A stretch of DNA of 64,000 nucleotides from Edaphobacter modestus (GTDB lineage Bacteria > Acidobacteriota > Terriglobia > Terriglobales > Acidobacteriaceae). The translations under genes and the position numbers were made by a program. The DNA is taken from NCBI RefSeq assembly GCF_004217555.1, contig NZ_SHKW01000001.1, positions 5,022,001 through 5,086,000 on the forward strand. The letters are read 5' to 3'. How positions within the stretch are numbered: position 1 is the first letter of the stretch; each line of letters begins with the position of its first letter. The notes below the pieces were generated by a model. That model was not told where the DNA came from. It was given only the letters and a program-made list of their open reading frames with translations, and made no database searches. Of the stretch, positions 53,895 through 63,200 are shown in pieces.

Positions 53895-56219
53895 ATGATC
53901 AGTCGTAGAAGGTTTCTGGAGCGTAGCGCTGCTGTATGCGCTGCGAGCGCACTTCCCATGGATAAGTTTGTTTACGCCGCTTCGGGCGAAGCGAAGACCG
54001 AAGATCCCCTGCGCTGGGTAGATCCGCGGATCGGCACCGGCGGTCACGGTCACTGTTATCCAGGCGCAGCGCTTCCCTTTGGGATGGTGCAGCTCAGCCC
54101 GGACACCTTCAACGACGGTTGGGACTGGTGTTCGGGATATCACGTCTCCGATAGCTCCATCATGGGCTTTAGCCACACGCATCTGAGCGGCACCGGCTGT
54201 GGCGATCTTCTCGACTTTCTGGTGATGGCTGGAACGGGTACGGCGCATATTGTTCCTGGAGATCGCAGCAATCCAGATGGCGGATACCGCTCACGCTTCG
54301 ACCATGCTGATGAACGGACGGAGCCTGGCTACTACTCCGTAGTGCTGAAGGACTACAAGGTACGTGCCGAGCTGACTGCGACCGAGCGTACCGGGCTGCA
54401 TCGCTACACGTTTCCCGCGAATGACAAGTCCTACCTCATCCTTGACCTGCAGCATGGTTATGGTCCGGATGCTGGACCCTGTGATTCAGCTGAACTACGT
54501 CTGGTTGCGCCCGATACGCTGGCCGGCGGAAGACGCACGTCAGCATGGGGCAAGAATCGTCACGCCTATTTCACGCTGAAGGTTTCAAAGCGCCCCGAAC
54601 GTATCGTCTTCTACTCGGATGATAAGGAAGTACCAGCGCCTGCGAGCGGGGAAGATTTGAAGGGGAAGAATCTCAAGTGTGTTTTGTACTTCACGACAAA
54701 GGCTAACGAACGTGTGCTGGTGAAGACAGGCATATCGGGGGTCGATGCTGATGGCGCGGCAAAGAATCTCGCGGCCGAGGCACCTGGCTGGGAGTTCGAC
54801 AAGGTACGCACGACCGCGCGCGAGACGTGGCGTCGGCAGATCTCGAAGATTCAGGTTGCGAGCGCGAACGAAGACCACAAGCGAATCTTCTACACCGCTC
54901 TCTACCACCTGTCGCTTGGACCGACGCTCTTCGATGATGTGGACGGTCGATACCGTGGTATGGACAACCAGGTCCATACGCTTCCGGCGGGGCAGCACAG
55001 TTTCTCCACGTTCTCTCTATGGGACACCTTCCGTGCCGCACATCCGACCTTCACGCTTATTGAGCCGGAGCGCGTTCCGCTGTTCATGAACGCGCTGATT
55101 CGCATGGCCGAACAGAGTCCGGAAGGGATGCCGGTATGGCCCCTGATGTCCACCGAGACAGGAACAATGACCGGATATCACTCAGCGGCAGTTATCTCTG
55201 AGGCGTGCAGTAAGGGCTTCACTGGAATTGACTATGAAAAGGCATATGGCCTGATGATGAAGCGTGCCATGGTGGATGACTTCCGTGGTCTCGGGTATTA
55301 CCGCAAGCTCCACTACATTCCAGCCGATAAAGAAGGTGAGTCAGTCTCGAAGACCTTCGAGTATTGTTACGACGATTGGTCGATTGCACATGTCGCGCGC
55401 AAGTTAGGCAAGAGCGATGATGCTGCGATGCTGGCTAAGCGGTCGACAAACTATCGCAATTACTACGACAAATCGGTTGGTTTCATGCGGCCGAAGCTCG
55501 AGGATGGCAGCTGGACCACGCCATTTCGGCCGATCGATATGGGCCACTCGAAGAAGTGGCGTGACTATACCGAATCCAACGCCTGGCAAACGACTTTTGG
55601 CGTGCAGCATGACCCGGCAGGTTTGATTGAGCTTTGTGGAGGCCGAGAAGCTTTCGTTACAAAGCTCGATGGGCTATTCACCGCACCAAGCGACCTGCCA
55701 GAGGATGCCCCTCCCGACATTGCAGGGCTGGTAGGACAATATGCGCACGGCAACGAGCCATCGCATCACATCGCATATCTCTACGTCTATGCTGGCGCTC
55801 CGCACAAGACCCAGGCACGTGTTCGCAGTCTGCTTGAAACCATGTATGCGGCAAAACCCGACGGCATGCAGGGCAACGAGGATGTGGGTCAGATGTCGGC
55901 CTGGTACATCCTGAGTTCGCTGGGCTTTTATCCGGTCGATCCTGTCAGCGGAAATTACATCCTTGGCTCCCCGTTGTTCGAGAGCGCGACGATCGATCTA
56001 GGCCACGGGAAGAAACTGGAGTTGGTCGTCGAACGGAAGGATCCTTCCCACCAGTACATTCAGTCCTTTTCCTTGAACGGGAAGGAGCAGCCGAAAGTCT
56101 GGTTCCACCATTCGGATATCGCGGAAGGCGGGAAGCTCGTCTTCACCATGGGACCCGAGCCCAATCCATCCTTCGGAGCAGATGCCTCTGTGGCCCCGCC
56201 CTCACTTAGTCTTTCGTGA
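53895..56219 (+). CDS. GH92 alpha-mannosidase
   Basis: 774 residues from ATG 53895, which has GGAGA upstream and starts a Tat signal (ISRRRFLERSAAVCAASALP). Typical GH92 features are VDPRIGTGGHGHCYPGAALPFGMVQLSPD (near residue 40), GFSHTHLSGTGCGD, the catalytic acid region LWDTFRAAHP, GMPVWPLMSTETGTMTGYHS, and the calcium/acid-bearing GNEDVGQMSAWYILSSLGFYPVDP. Calcium-dependent exo-mannosidases of this family cut alpha-1,2, -1,3 or -1,6 mannose from high-mannose glycans. The cutC start overlaps its stop (GTGA). Confidence 0.94.
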   Translation: MISRRRFLERSAAVCAASALPMDKFVYAASGEAKTEDPLRWVDPRIGTGGHGHCYPGAALPFGMVQLSPDTFNDGWDWCSGYHVSDSSIMGFSHTHLSGTGCGDLLDFLVMAGTGTAHIVPGDRSNPDGGYRSRFDHADERTEPGYYSVVLKDYKVRAELTATERTGLHRYTFPANDKSYLILDLQHGYGPDAGPCDSAELRLVAPDTLAGGRRTSAWGKNRHAYFTLKVSKRPERIVFYSDDKEVPAPASGEDLKGKNLKCVLYFTTKANERVLVKTGISGVDADGAAKNLAAEAPGWEFDKVRTTARETWRRQISKIQVASANEDHKRIFYTALYHLSLGPTLFDDVDGRYRGMDNQVHTLPAGQHSFSTFSLWDTFRAAHPTFTLIEPERVPLFMNALIRMAEQSPEGMPVWPLMSTETGTMTGYHSAAVISEACSKGFTGIDYEKAYGLMMKRAMVDDFRGLGYYRKLHYIPADKEGESVSKTFEYCYDDWSIAHVARKLGKSDDAAMLAKRSTNYRNYYDKSVGFMRPKLEDGSWTTPFRPIDMGHSKKWRDYTESNAWQTTFGVQHDPAGLIELCGGREAFVTKLDGLFTAPSDLPEDAPPDIAGLVGQYAHGNEPSHHIAYLYVYAGAPHKTQARVRSLLETMYAAKPDGMQGNEDVGQMSAWYILSSLGFYPVDPVSGNYILGSPLFESATIDLGHGKKLELVVERKDPSHQYIQSFSLNGKEQPKVWFHHSDIAEGGKLVFTMGPEPNPSFGADASVAPPSLSLS

Positions 56220-56953
56220 GGCCTGCGTTTACCTTCGAGCTCTGCGCCGAGACCCTGCAGGCATGTCTTGCTGCAGGGGAAGGCGGAGCAGACCGCATTG
56301 AACTTTGCTCGGCGCTCAGCGAAGACGGGCTGACGCCGAGCCATGGCCTTATCCATGCGGCGGTTCAGCGCAGCGGGTTACCGGTGCATGTCCTGTTGCG
56401 GCCACGCGCTGGTAATTTTTTCTACAGCGACGAAGAGTTTGAGCTCATGCGCGACGACCTTCTCCACGCGCGCGCATTGGGGGCAAGCGGGTTCGCCCTA
56501 GGAGTTCTTCGCGCCGATGCAACCATCGATATCGAGCGGACTCGGACACTGGTAGAGTTAGCTTCGCCTCTCGAAGTAACCTTTCACCGCGCGTTCGACC
56601 TTGTTCCTTCGCTTTATGAGGCGTTAGACGATGTGATTGCGACCGGATGCCATAGGATTCTAACGTCTGGCGGGGAACGCGATGTCGTTGTGGGGGCTGC
56701 GAATCTCGCGACATTGGTCGATCTTGCGAAGAATAGAATTGCGATCGTGGCAGGTGGTGGGCTTCGGGTTGAAAATGCAGCTCTGGTTGCCCGTACCAGT
56801 AGAGCCACGCATTTTCATGGAAGTGTGCGACGTTCTACGAATCGGGCAAGCGTACTAGAGCGAGGGGGAATCCTCACCCCATCGACGACAGGTCAATTCT
56901 CAGTTGACCCTGCGGAGATCCGCGCCATGATCCAAGATCTCAGAGTTTTATAG
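56216..56953 (+). CDS. cutC: Copper homeostasis protein CutC-like
   Basis: 245 residues, TIM barrel. ELCAETLQACLAAGEGGADRIELCSALSEDGLTPS (near residue 8) and VHVLLRPRAGNFFYSDEEFELMRDD are diagnostic of the CutC family, whose copper role is doubtful; acidobacterial members often sit with glycosidases. It starts at GTG 56216 inside the GH92 stop, so it is translationally coupled to a mannosidase rather than to copper genes. Its stop runs into the truncated 3' end of the nrdA remnant by six bases. Confidence 0.88.
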   Translation: MRPAFTFELCAETLQACLAAGEGGADRIELCSALSEDGLTPSHGLIHAAVQRSGLPVHVLLRPRAGNFFYSDEEFELMRDDLLHARALGASGFALGVLRADATIDIERTRTLVELASPLEVTFHRAFDLVPSLYEALDDVIATGCHRILTSGGERDVVVGAANLATLVDLAKNRIAIVAGGGLRVENAALVARTSRATHFHGSVRRSTNRASVLERGGILTPSTTGQFSVDPAEIRAMIQDLRVL

Positions 56954-58803
56954 GCTCATTTGCTTAGCGAATCGCCAGCGATGCCGTACCTCATCAATTC
57001 CGGCTTGCGTAATGTGATTCGCCAGATTAACGGAACCGAGGTTACAGACAGCGATTTCTCGACTATTTGTGTTCAGTGTAATTTCAGTGCAAAGATTTGA
57101 TGAGTGAACCACTCCGGCGTGCTGTTGCGGGGAGCGCAGATTGCACGGAACCTTGAACGTAATCCACGGATGTCCAGTTTCAAAGAGCATCGTTAGCATC
57201 CTGCGCCACAGATCCTGCGCGCGGATTGTTCGACTAACTTGCATCTCCCCGCGGTGTGCTTTGGCCTCATAAAAAACATAACGCTCTGCAAACGCGATGT
57301 CGTATAAATTGTGCAGATCGGGTACTTCATCGGGAGAAACAATGTCCAAGTGCCATCTGATTCAACCCCGTTCCATAAAGAGATCCGGTACCCAGTTCGC
57401 CGTATTCATATCATGTGTGCGACGCCGATCATCGCCTGTATTTTTTCGAAGATCAAGAAACTCCTCTATGTCGATATGCCATGTTTCCAGATAGCCACAC
57501 ACAGCTCCCTTACGTTTGCCTCCTTGATTTACTGCAATCGCTGTGTCATTGGCCACTTTCAAGAACGGCACTACACCTTGTGACTGACCATTTGTTCCAC
57601 GGATATGCGATCCAAGACCGCGGATAGCGCTCCAATCATTCCCAAGTCCCCCGGCATATTTGGAGAGCAAGGCATTATCTTTTATCGCTTTGAAGATGCC
57701 TTCCAGATCATCCGCAATCGTAGTTAGAAAGCAAGAGGAAAGCTGTGGTCGTAGAGCAACTCGTAAAATTCGATTGCCCTATCGTCGCGATCGATTTCCC
57801 GGATTACCAGGCCCATGGCTACCCTCATAAAAAATGCTTGCGGCAATTCGAACCGGACTCCTTCTTTCTGCAAAAAGTAGCGATCATAGAGAGTCTGCAG
57901 ACCAAGGAACTGGAACTTGTTATCACGCTCGGGTTTGAGCACTGCGGCCAGACGGGAAAGATCGAAAGTGGCAAGTTCCTTGTCCAGAATCTGAAGGTGA
58001 ACGGCTCGATGGATGAATTCGGGGAAGTACCCTTCGTATCGCACTTCACTGTGTCCTTGGTTGGCGGATACCAGGCTCGGAAGTACGAAGGCTAGTGCTT
58101 CATCGCGCAAGCTAGACAAGAGAAGCCGAGCGCTAACGTAGGCGTAGTTAGGCTCTTGCTCTATAAGCGAACGGGCAGCCATCGTTTGGGCCAAACTGAT
58201 TTCATGAAAGAGGATGCCGTCATAGAGGTTGCGGCGGACTTCGACCATTACGGCATCTGCGGAGACTCCATCAAGCCCCGCACAGGCTGCTTTGACCTCC
58301 TGTTGAAGTCGACCTTCATCAAGTGGTTCGCCGCGGCCATCCTTTAGCCGGACGTGAATCCGAGGTCGGGACGGCAACAATCCCTGCTCGGCCTGCTCAC
58401 GGCGCTCTTGTGCTCGTTTCTCCCGATAGAGAACGTAGGCGCGAGCGACCTTATGCTCGCCGCTGCGCATGAGCACAAGCTCTACCTGGTCCTGAATATC
58501 TTCGATATGGATGGTGCGGGATGCGTCAGCTCGTCGGCTTAAAGCGTCGACGATCTGCCGAGTGAGTGACTCAACTGCTTCATGAATGCGGCGGGATGTG
58601 GTTGCTCCCGTACCTTCCACCGCCACGAATGCTTTGGTGATTGCGACAGAGATTTTGGCCGCATCGAATTGCGAGAAAGAACCATTCCTTCGGATTACCT
58701 GGAAACCCGAAGGAGTATTGGGAGCAATGTTGGCCTCACCAGAGTAGCTGGCGACTCGAGGGGAGGGAAGAGTATCGAAGGTGTGAGTTGTCGACGCGGC
58801 CAT
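56948..58803 (-). pseudogene. nrdA: Decayed ribonucleotide reductase class I alpha subunit (nrdA)
   Basis: Homology runs from MAASTTHTF (ATG 58803, AAGGAG six bases upstream) through the ATP-cone (SFSQFDAAKISVAITKAF), with several lesions. Near 57727-57733 a deletion of roughly 25 codons (expected TPTLFN...QLSSC region) shifts the frame after HSFPLAF. Near 57362 there is a stop, best explained by a +1 shift and a compensating shift about 36 bases on. The 3' end stops at GID-EVRHRWRF. About the last 250-300 residues, including the C-terminal catalytic loop, are absent, and the remnant ends inside cutC. Active-site NLCTEI (near 57100) and CNLGSVNL survive. The function must be lost. No nrdB is present. 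Confidence 0.86.
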
Positions 58804-58916
58804 GGAAGTCTCCTTTGGCCTCAAACGGGAATGCAGGAAAAACAGCGCACACTCTTCGTACCGAAGACAAGCCACTGCCACCTCGCCCCCCTCGGAGGCA
58901 TCAGCGATTTTTCCTA

Positions 58917-59052
58917 GGCAGGTCTTCGGACTTACAGGTTTATACCTAATCGCCAGACTTCCCAGGTTCAACCCAGTGTCAATTTGGCTTTCGTACCTGT
59001 TTACCGCTGCGGGGCAGTTCCGGATTTACACCGGATTCCCTTTTCACTCTCA
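58917..59052 (-). ncRNA. Cobalamin riboswitch
   Basis: On the minus strand the aptamer runs from about 59052 to the B12 box AAGTCCGAAGACCTGCC (58933-58917). Conserved parts include AATCCGGTGTAAATCCGG followed by AACTGCCCCGCAGCGGTAA. It precedes nrdA by about 110 bases with an intact Shine-Dalgarno, so it controlled the now-decayed reductase. B12 riboswitches on class I nrd genes are known where a B12-dependent class II enzyme is the alternative. Immediately upstream lies metE remnant DNA in antisense, with no clear promoter, so the switch may be orphaned. Confidence 0.88.
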
Positions 59053-59065
59053 GTGTTGGAGAGAC

Positions 59066-60028
59066 CCAGGAACTTGGCATTGAAACACGTCCTGTCTTAG
59101 TGGGTCCGTTGACGCTTCTTTTGTTGGGAAAGAACGTTGGCGACTTCGATTCCATGACTCTATTGCCTAAGCTCATCGCTGCTTATGGTGAAATGCTGCA
59201 GTTGCTTGCTGCTGAGCGCATTTCTTGGGTACAGATAGATGAGCCTTTCCTCGTGACGGATCTCGAAGAACCCGTCGCCGATGCGTATGCGAAGACCTAC
59301 AGGGGGTTCGAGAAAATTCCCATAAAACTGATGCTGACAACTTACTTCGGCTCCCTCGCCGACAACCTGACCCTGGCGGCGAAGCCTGGGATGGCAGGTA
59401 TTCACATCGATGCAGTGCGAGGTGCGGATCAAGTTAAGGCCGTGGCTTCAGCATTGAATCCAGAGCAAGTGCTGAGCATTGGATGCGTCGATGGTCGAAA
59501 TATCTGGCTCAGCGACTTCGCGGTCATTTCGTCAATGCTTAAAGAAGCGACTGGTCAGCTTGGGCTGGAACGCGTAGTGGTAGCTCCATCGTGGAGTGGC
59601 CATATTATCTCGATTGGGCAGTCAAGGCATTCCGGCTCGCTACGAGTTCCACAGAAGATGGAACGCAGATTCATAAGCATATGTGCTACTGCGACTTCGA
59701 AGATATCCTGCCTTCCATCGCTGCCTTAGATGCGGATGTGATCTCAATGGAATCGGCACGGTCCCGCATGGAATTGCTGGAAGCGTTCCACTCCCATCAA
59801 TATCCCAGCGAGATCGGGCCCGGCATCTACGACATCCATTCACCGTGTGTTCCCTCCGTCGAGGAGATGCGGGATCTTCTGACTTTAGCCCTCGAAGTCT
59901 TGAAGCCGGAGCAACTTTGGGTGAATCCAGACTGCGGTCTCAAAACACGAGGCTGGTCTGAGACCATCTCCGCACTCGAAAACATGTGCAAAGCTGCCGG
60001 TGAACTACGCGCTCGATTCGCAGTGTAG
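59066..60028 (+). pseudogene. metE: Decayed cobalamin-independent methionine synthase (metE)
   Basis: The first in-frame part (from about 59066, reading ETQELGIETRPVLVGPLTLLLLGK, to about 59585, GLERVVVAPS) matches the N-terminal MetE barrel from roughly residue 150 to 310. It then switches frame near 59588 to EWPYYLDWAVKAFRLA, which belongs near residue 610, and continues to the normal end (WVNPDCGLKTRGW, 60028). About 300 internal residues and the first 150 are gone. Zinc ligands survive in HKHMC and PDCG. It lies head to head with the nrdA remnant, separated by the riboswitch. The encoded enzyme cannot function. Confidence 0.85.
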
Positions 60029-60034
60029 TTACGA

Positions 60035-60085
60035 GGCTTTGGACGACAATCTTGCACATCTTCAGCGAGGTTGTCGTCCAAAGCC
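60035..60085. repeat. 17-bp inverted repeat after the metE remnant
   Basis: GGCTTTGGACGACAATC (60035-60051) and GGTTGTCGTCCAAAGCC (60069-60085) form a long stem with a 17-base loop and one non-Watson-Crick position. It starts seven bases after the metE stop. There is no T tract in either direction, so it may be a factor-dependent terminator, a processing signal or a small dispersed repeat. Confidence 0.55.
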
Positions 60086-60126
60086 GGATTGTCCGACCAA
60101 TCCACAGTAGAGTGCGTCAATTCCTG

Positions 60127-60154
60127 TTGACACATTCGAATTGATGCTGATACT
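60127..60154 (+). promoter_or_regulatory. Promoter of the third TonB receptor
   Basis: TTGACA (60127-60132), 16-base spacing, and GATACT (60149-60154): a perfect -35 and a fair -10. Transcription would start near 60161, giving a leader of about 68 bases with a hairpin before the receptor Shine-Dalgarno. Confidence 0.5.
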
Positions 60155-60186
60155 TTTCGTTCGCAATTCAAACAATAGTTTTCACC

Positions 60187-60212
60187 AGAGGCAAAATTTG
60201 CCTCTTTCTTTT
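60187..60212 (+). promoter_or_regulatory. Attenuator-like hairpin in the TonB receptor leader
   Basis: AGAGGCAAA-A-TTTGCCTCT (perfect inverted repeat at 60187-60205, effectively a 6-bp stem with a seven-base loop) followed by TTCTTTT (60206-60212), just before GGGAGG and the ATG. It resembles a small intrinsic terminator in a 5' leader. The short stem makes strong termination unlikely. Confidence 0.35.
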
Positions 60213-60228
60213 CGGGAGGACCAACAGA

Positions 60229-63200
60229 ATGCGACGGAAACTGATTTTCACCTGGATTGTCTTCTGTTTGCTGGCGATCCATTCGCCCTCGTTCGGCCAG
60301 GCGGTCAACGCGACCTTGCTGGGAACGATCACCGATTCAACGGGAGCAACAGTTTCCAACGCCAGGATCACGGCGACGGCTGCTGCCACTTCGACCGTAT
60401 ACGAATCAGTCACGAACGAAGCCGGGAACTTCACAATTCCCAACATTCCGCCCGGAACGTACTCGGTGACGGTAACGGCGCCGGGCTTCAAAAAAGAGAC
60501 CCACCAGAACATCGATGTGTTGATCAACACCTCGACTCGCGTGGACTTCAATGTGGCTCCAGGCAGCGTAACGGAAGAGGTGATGGTGACGACGGCTCCT
60601 CCGCTGCTCCAGACGGACCGCGCGGACATCAGCACGAAGCTTGAGACGCAGCAGCTGCAGAATCTGCCAATGTCGACGAATCGGAACTTCCAGTCGCTGC
60701 TGAATCTTGTGCCGGGATCTACGCCTGCGACCTTCGAGCACTCACAGTTCTTCAACGCACAGGGCTCGCTGCAAACGCGCGTGAACGGAATACCGCGCAT
60801 GGGCAATCTGTACCAGATCGAAGGTATTGACGACGATGAGCGTACGGGGCTGCTGCAGATCATCATTCCTCCAGCGGATGCGATTCAGTCAGTGGACATC
60901 ACGACGAATAATTTCGATGCCGAACTAGGGCGTGCAATTGGAGCGGTGACCAATGTGATCCTGAAGTCGGGGACGAACAAGTTTCATGGTTCTGCGTTCG
61001 AGTACATCCAGAACAATGCGGTGAACGCGCGGAGCTACTTTGGGCCTCCGCTCGGACACCTTTCGTACAACAACTATGGCGGATCGATCGGCGGTCCGAT
61101 CTTCAAGGACAAGCTGTTCTTTTTTGGCGACTACCAGGGAAGCTCTGATCACGAGACGGTAGGCGGCACGTTTACGATTCCTGATTCTCGGTACTTTACG
61201 CCGAATGCGCAGGGAAATATCGATCTGAGCTCTATGCTCGGAGCAGCAGGTGCAAATGGAGTCAGGCAGGGCCAGATCTTCGATCCTTCGACCGGCGACG
61301 GACGGACAGCGGCCCAAGGTGGAACTCCGCGTACAGCATTCGCGAATAATCAGATTCCGATAGGCCGCGTAAATCCGGTGTCGCTGGATATTTTGAATAG
61401 ATTAAATGCCGCGGCTGCGCAGTATGGAAAGCTGACGCCGTCGACATCGCTGTTGACGCCGGCGAACAACTACACGACGATTTTGCCGTTTACCAAGAGT
61501 ACGAATAGCTGGGATACAAAGATCGATTACACCCTGAACGAGCGGAACCATGTCAGCGGACGGTTCAGCTGGCAGAAGGTGAATACGTTCCAGGCGCCGA
61601 CCTTTGGGGCGTTCCTGGGTGGACCCTTTGGTGGTGGTTTCCAGGGCGTCGGTACACAGACCTCGTACAGCACGGGCGTGAACTACGATCACGTCTTTTC
61701 GCCCACGCTGTTTACACAGGCCCGGTTCGGGGTGGCTCACCTGCGGAACAATGCTCAGCCAAGCAACTATGGGTCGAACGATGCCGATGCGCTGGGAATT
61801 CCGGGCGTCAACATCAATGAGTTCTCAAGCGGTCAGGTGGGAATCTTTCTGACGGGCTTCGGCCAGTCAGGAGCAGACAATCCGTTGATAGGTTACTCCG
61901 CTTCCATACCGTGGATTCGAGGTGAGTCGAACATCGACTTCGTAAACAACTGGACGAAGATCCTTCGCAACCACACGATCAAGTTTGGAGGAGACCTTCG
62001 CCGGGTTCGTGACGATCTATTGCAGGACCAGACGTTCAGCCCTCGCGGCATCTTCCGGTTTGCCGATCAGCAGACATCGGACGCGACGAGCTCAGGGACG
62101 AATCTGGGCAACAATGTCGCAAGCTTCCTTCTCGATAGCCCAAGCCAGGTTGGCCGCGACGTTAATACGTTCTTCCCGGCCTATCGCCAGTGGTGGTTCT
62201 TCACGTTTGTCAGCGACAAGTGGCAGGTGACGCCAAAGCTGACTCTCGATCTGGGAGTTCGCTGGGAGTTTTATCCTCCTGCGACACCGAAGATCCCAAG
62301 TGGATTCACGAACTACGACCCGGTCAATAACAATCTTGTGATCGCCGGTATAGGCAACAACCCCTCGAACCTGGGGATGCAGACGCGGTATCGCTACTGG
62401 GCCCCGCGCACGGGCTTCGCGTATCGCGCTACCGAGGACACGGTGATTCGCGGTGGCTTCGGTGTGAGCTACATGCCGTATGCCGACAACAATTATGCGT
62501 ACAACTATCCCGTACGCTCGAACAACGCCTATAACCCGACGGGCGGCAGTCCGTATACAGCAGCTGTGTTGGCAAATGGCAATGTAGCGACATTCCAGGC
62601 CGGGTTCCCGGCCCCGGTTCCGGTTCCGATTCCTGACAATGGCATCATCCCCGTGACTACGGCGACTCTTGCGAATCAAAACCTGTTTTATGTTCCGCTG
62701 GATTACAAGAACCCCTACGTGGCATCGTGGAACGTTGCGGTCCAACAGGCGCTTCCTTATGACATGTCGATGCAGATTGCCTATGTCGGAAACCACGGCA
62801 CAGGTATACCTTCGAATATCGACATCAACAATCCCGCGGATATCTATGGCGGAGGCAATGCTTCGAAGCCGGAATACAACTGTGTGGGATGCGTGACAAC
62901 CGGACCAAATGCGGTCCATCGCACAGCTACGACGTCGAAGATCTTCCAGGGATTTTCTTCAAACTTCCAGTCCTTGCAGTTGCAGCTGACCAAACGGTTT
63001 GCAAGAGGGCTGGGATTTACCTCAGCGTTTACGTGGGGTAAGGGCCTCGGATATGTGACGGGCGATGACGGCAACGTTATCTTCCTGACGACTGCGAACC
63101 TTCGCCGGAACTACGCGCCGAACGATTTCGATCGCAAGTTGAATTTTGAGCAGAGCTTTGTGTATGAGCTTCCAGCTGGACGTGGGCATCGATATCTGAA

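Noticed and set aside
56948..58803. Programmed frameshifting or an intein in nrdA instead of decay
   Set aside because: The gene has several independent lesions and lacks its whole 3' part; no slippery site or intein motifs are visible.
59066..60028. A split two-gene methionine synthase (core-MetE type) instead of a pseudogene
   Set aside because: The two parts are joined at a frame break with about 300 residues missing in the middle and the N-terminus absent; short MetE forms keep the complete C-terminal barrel.
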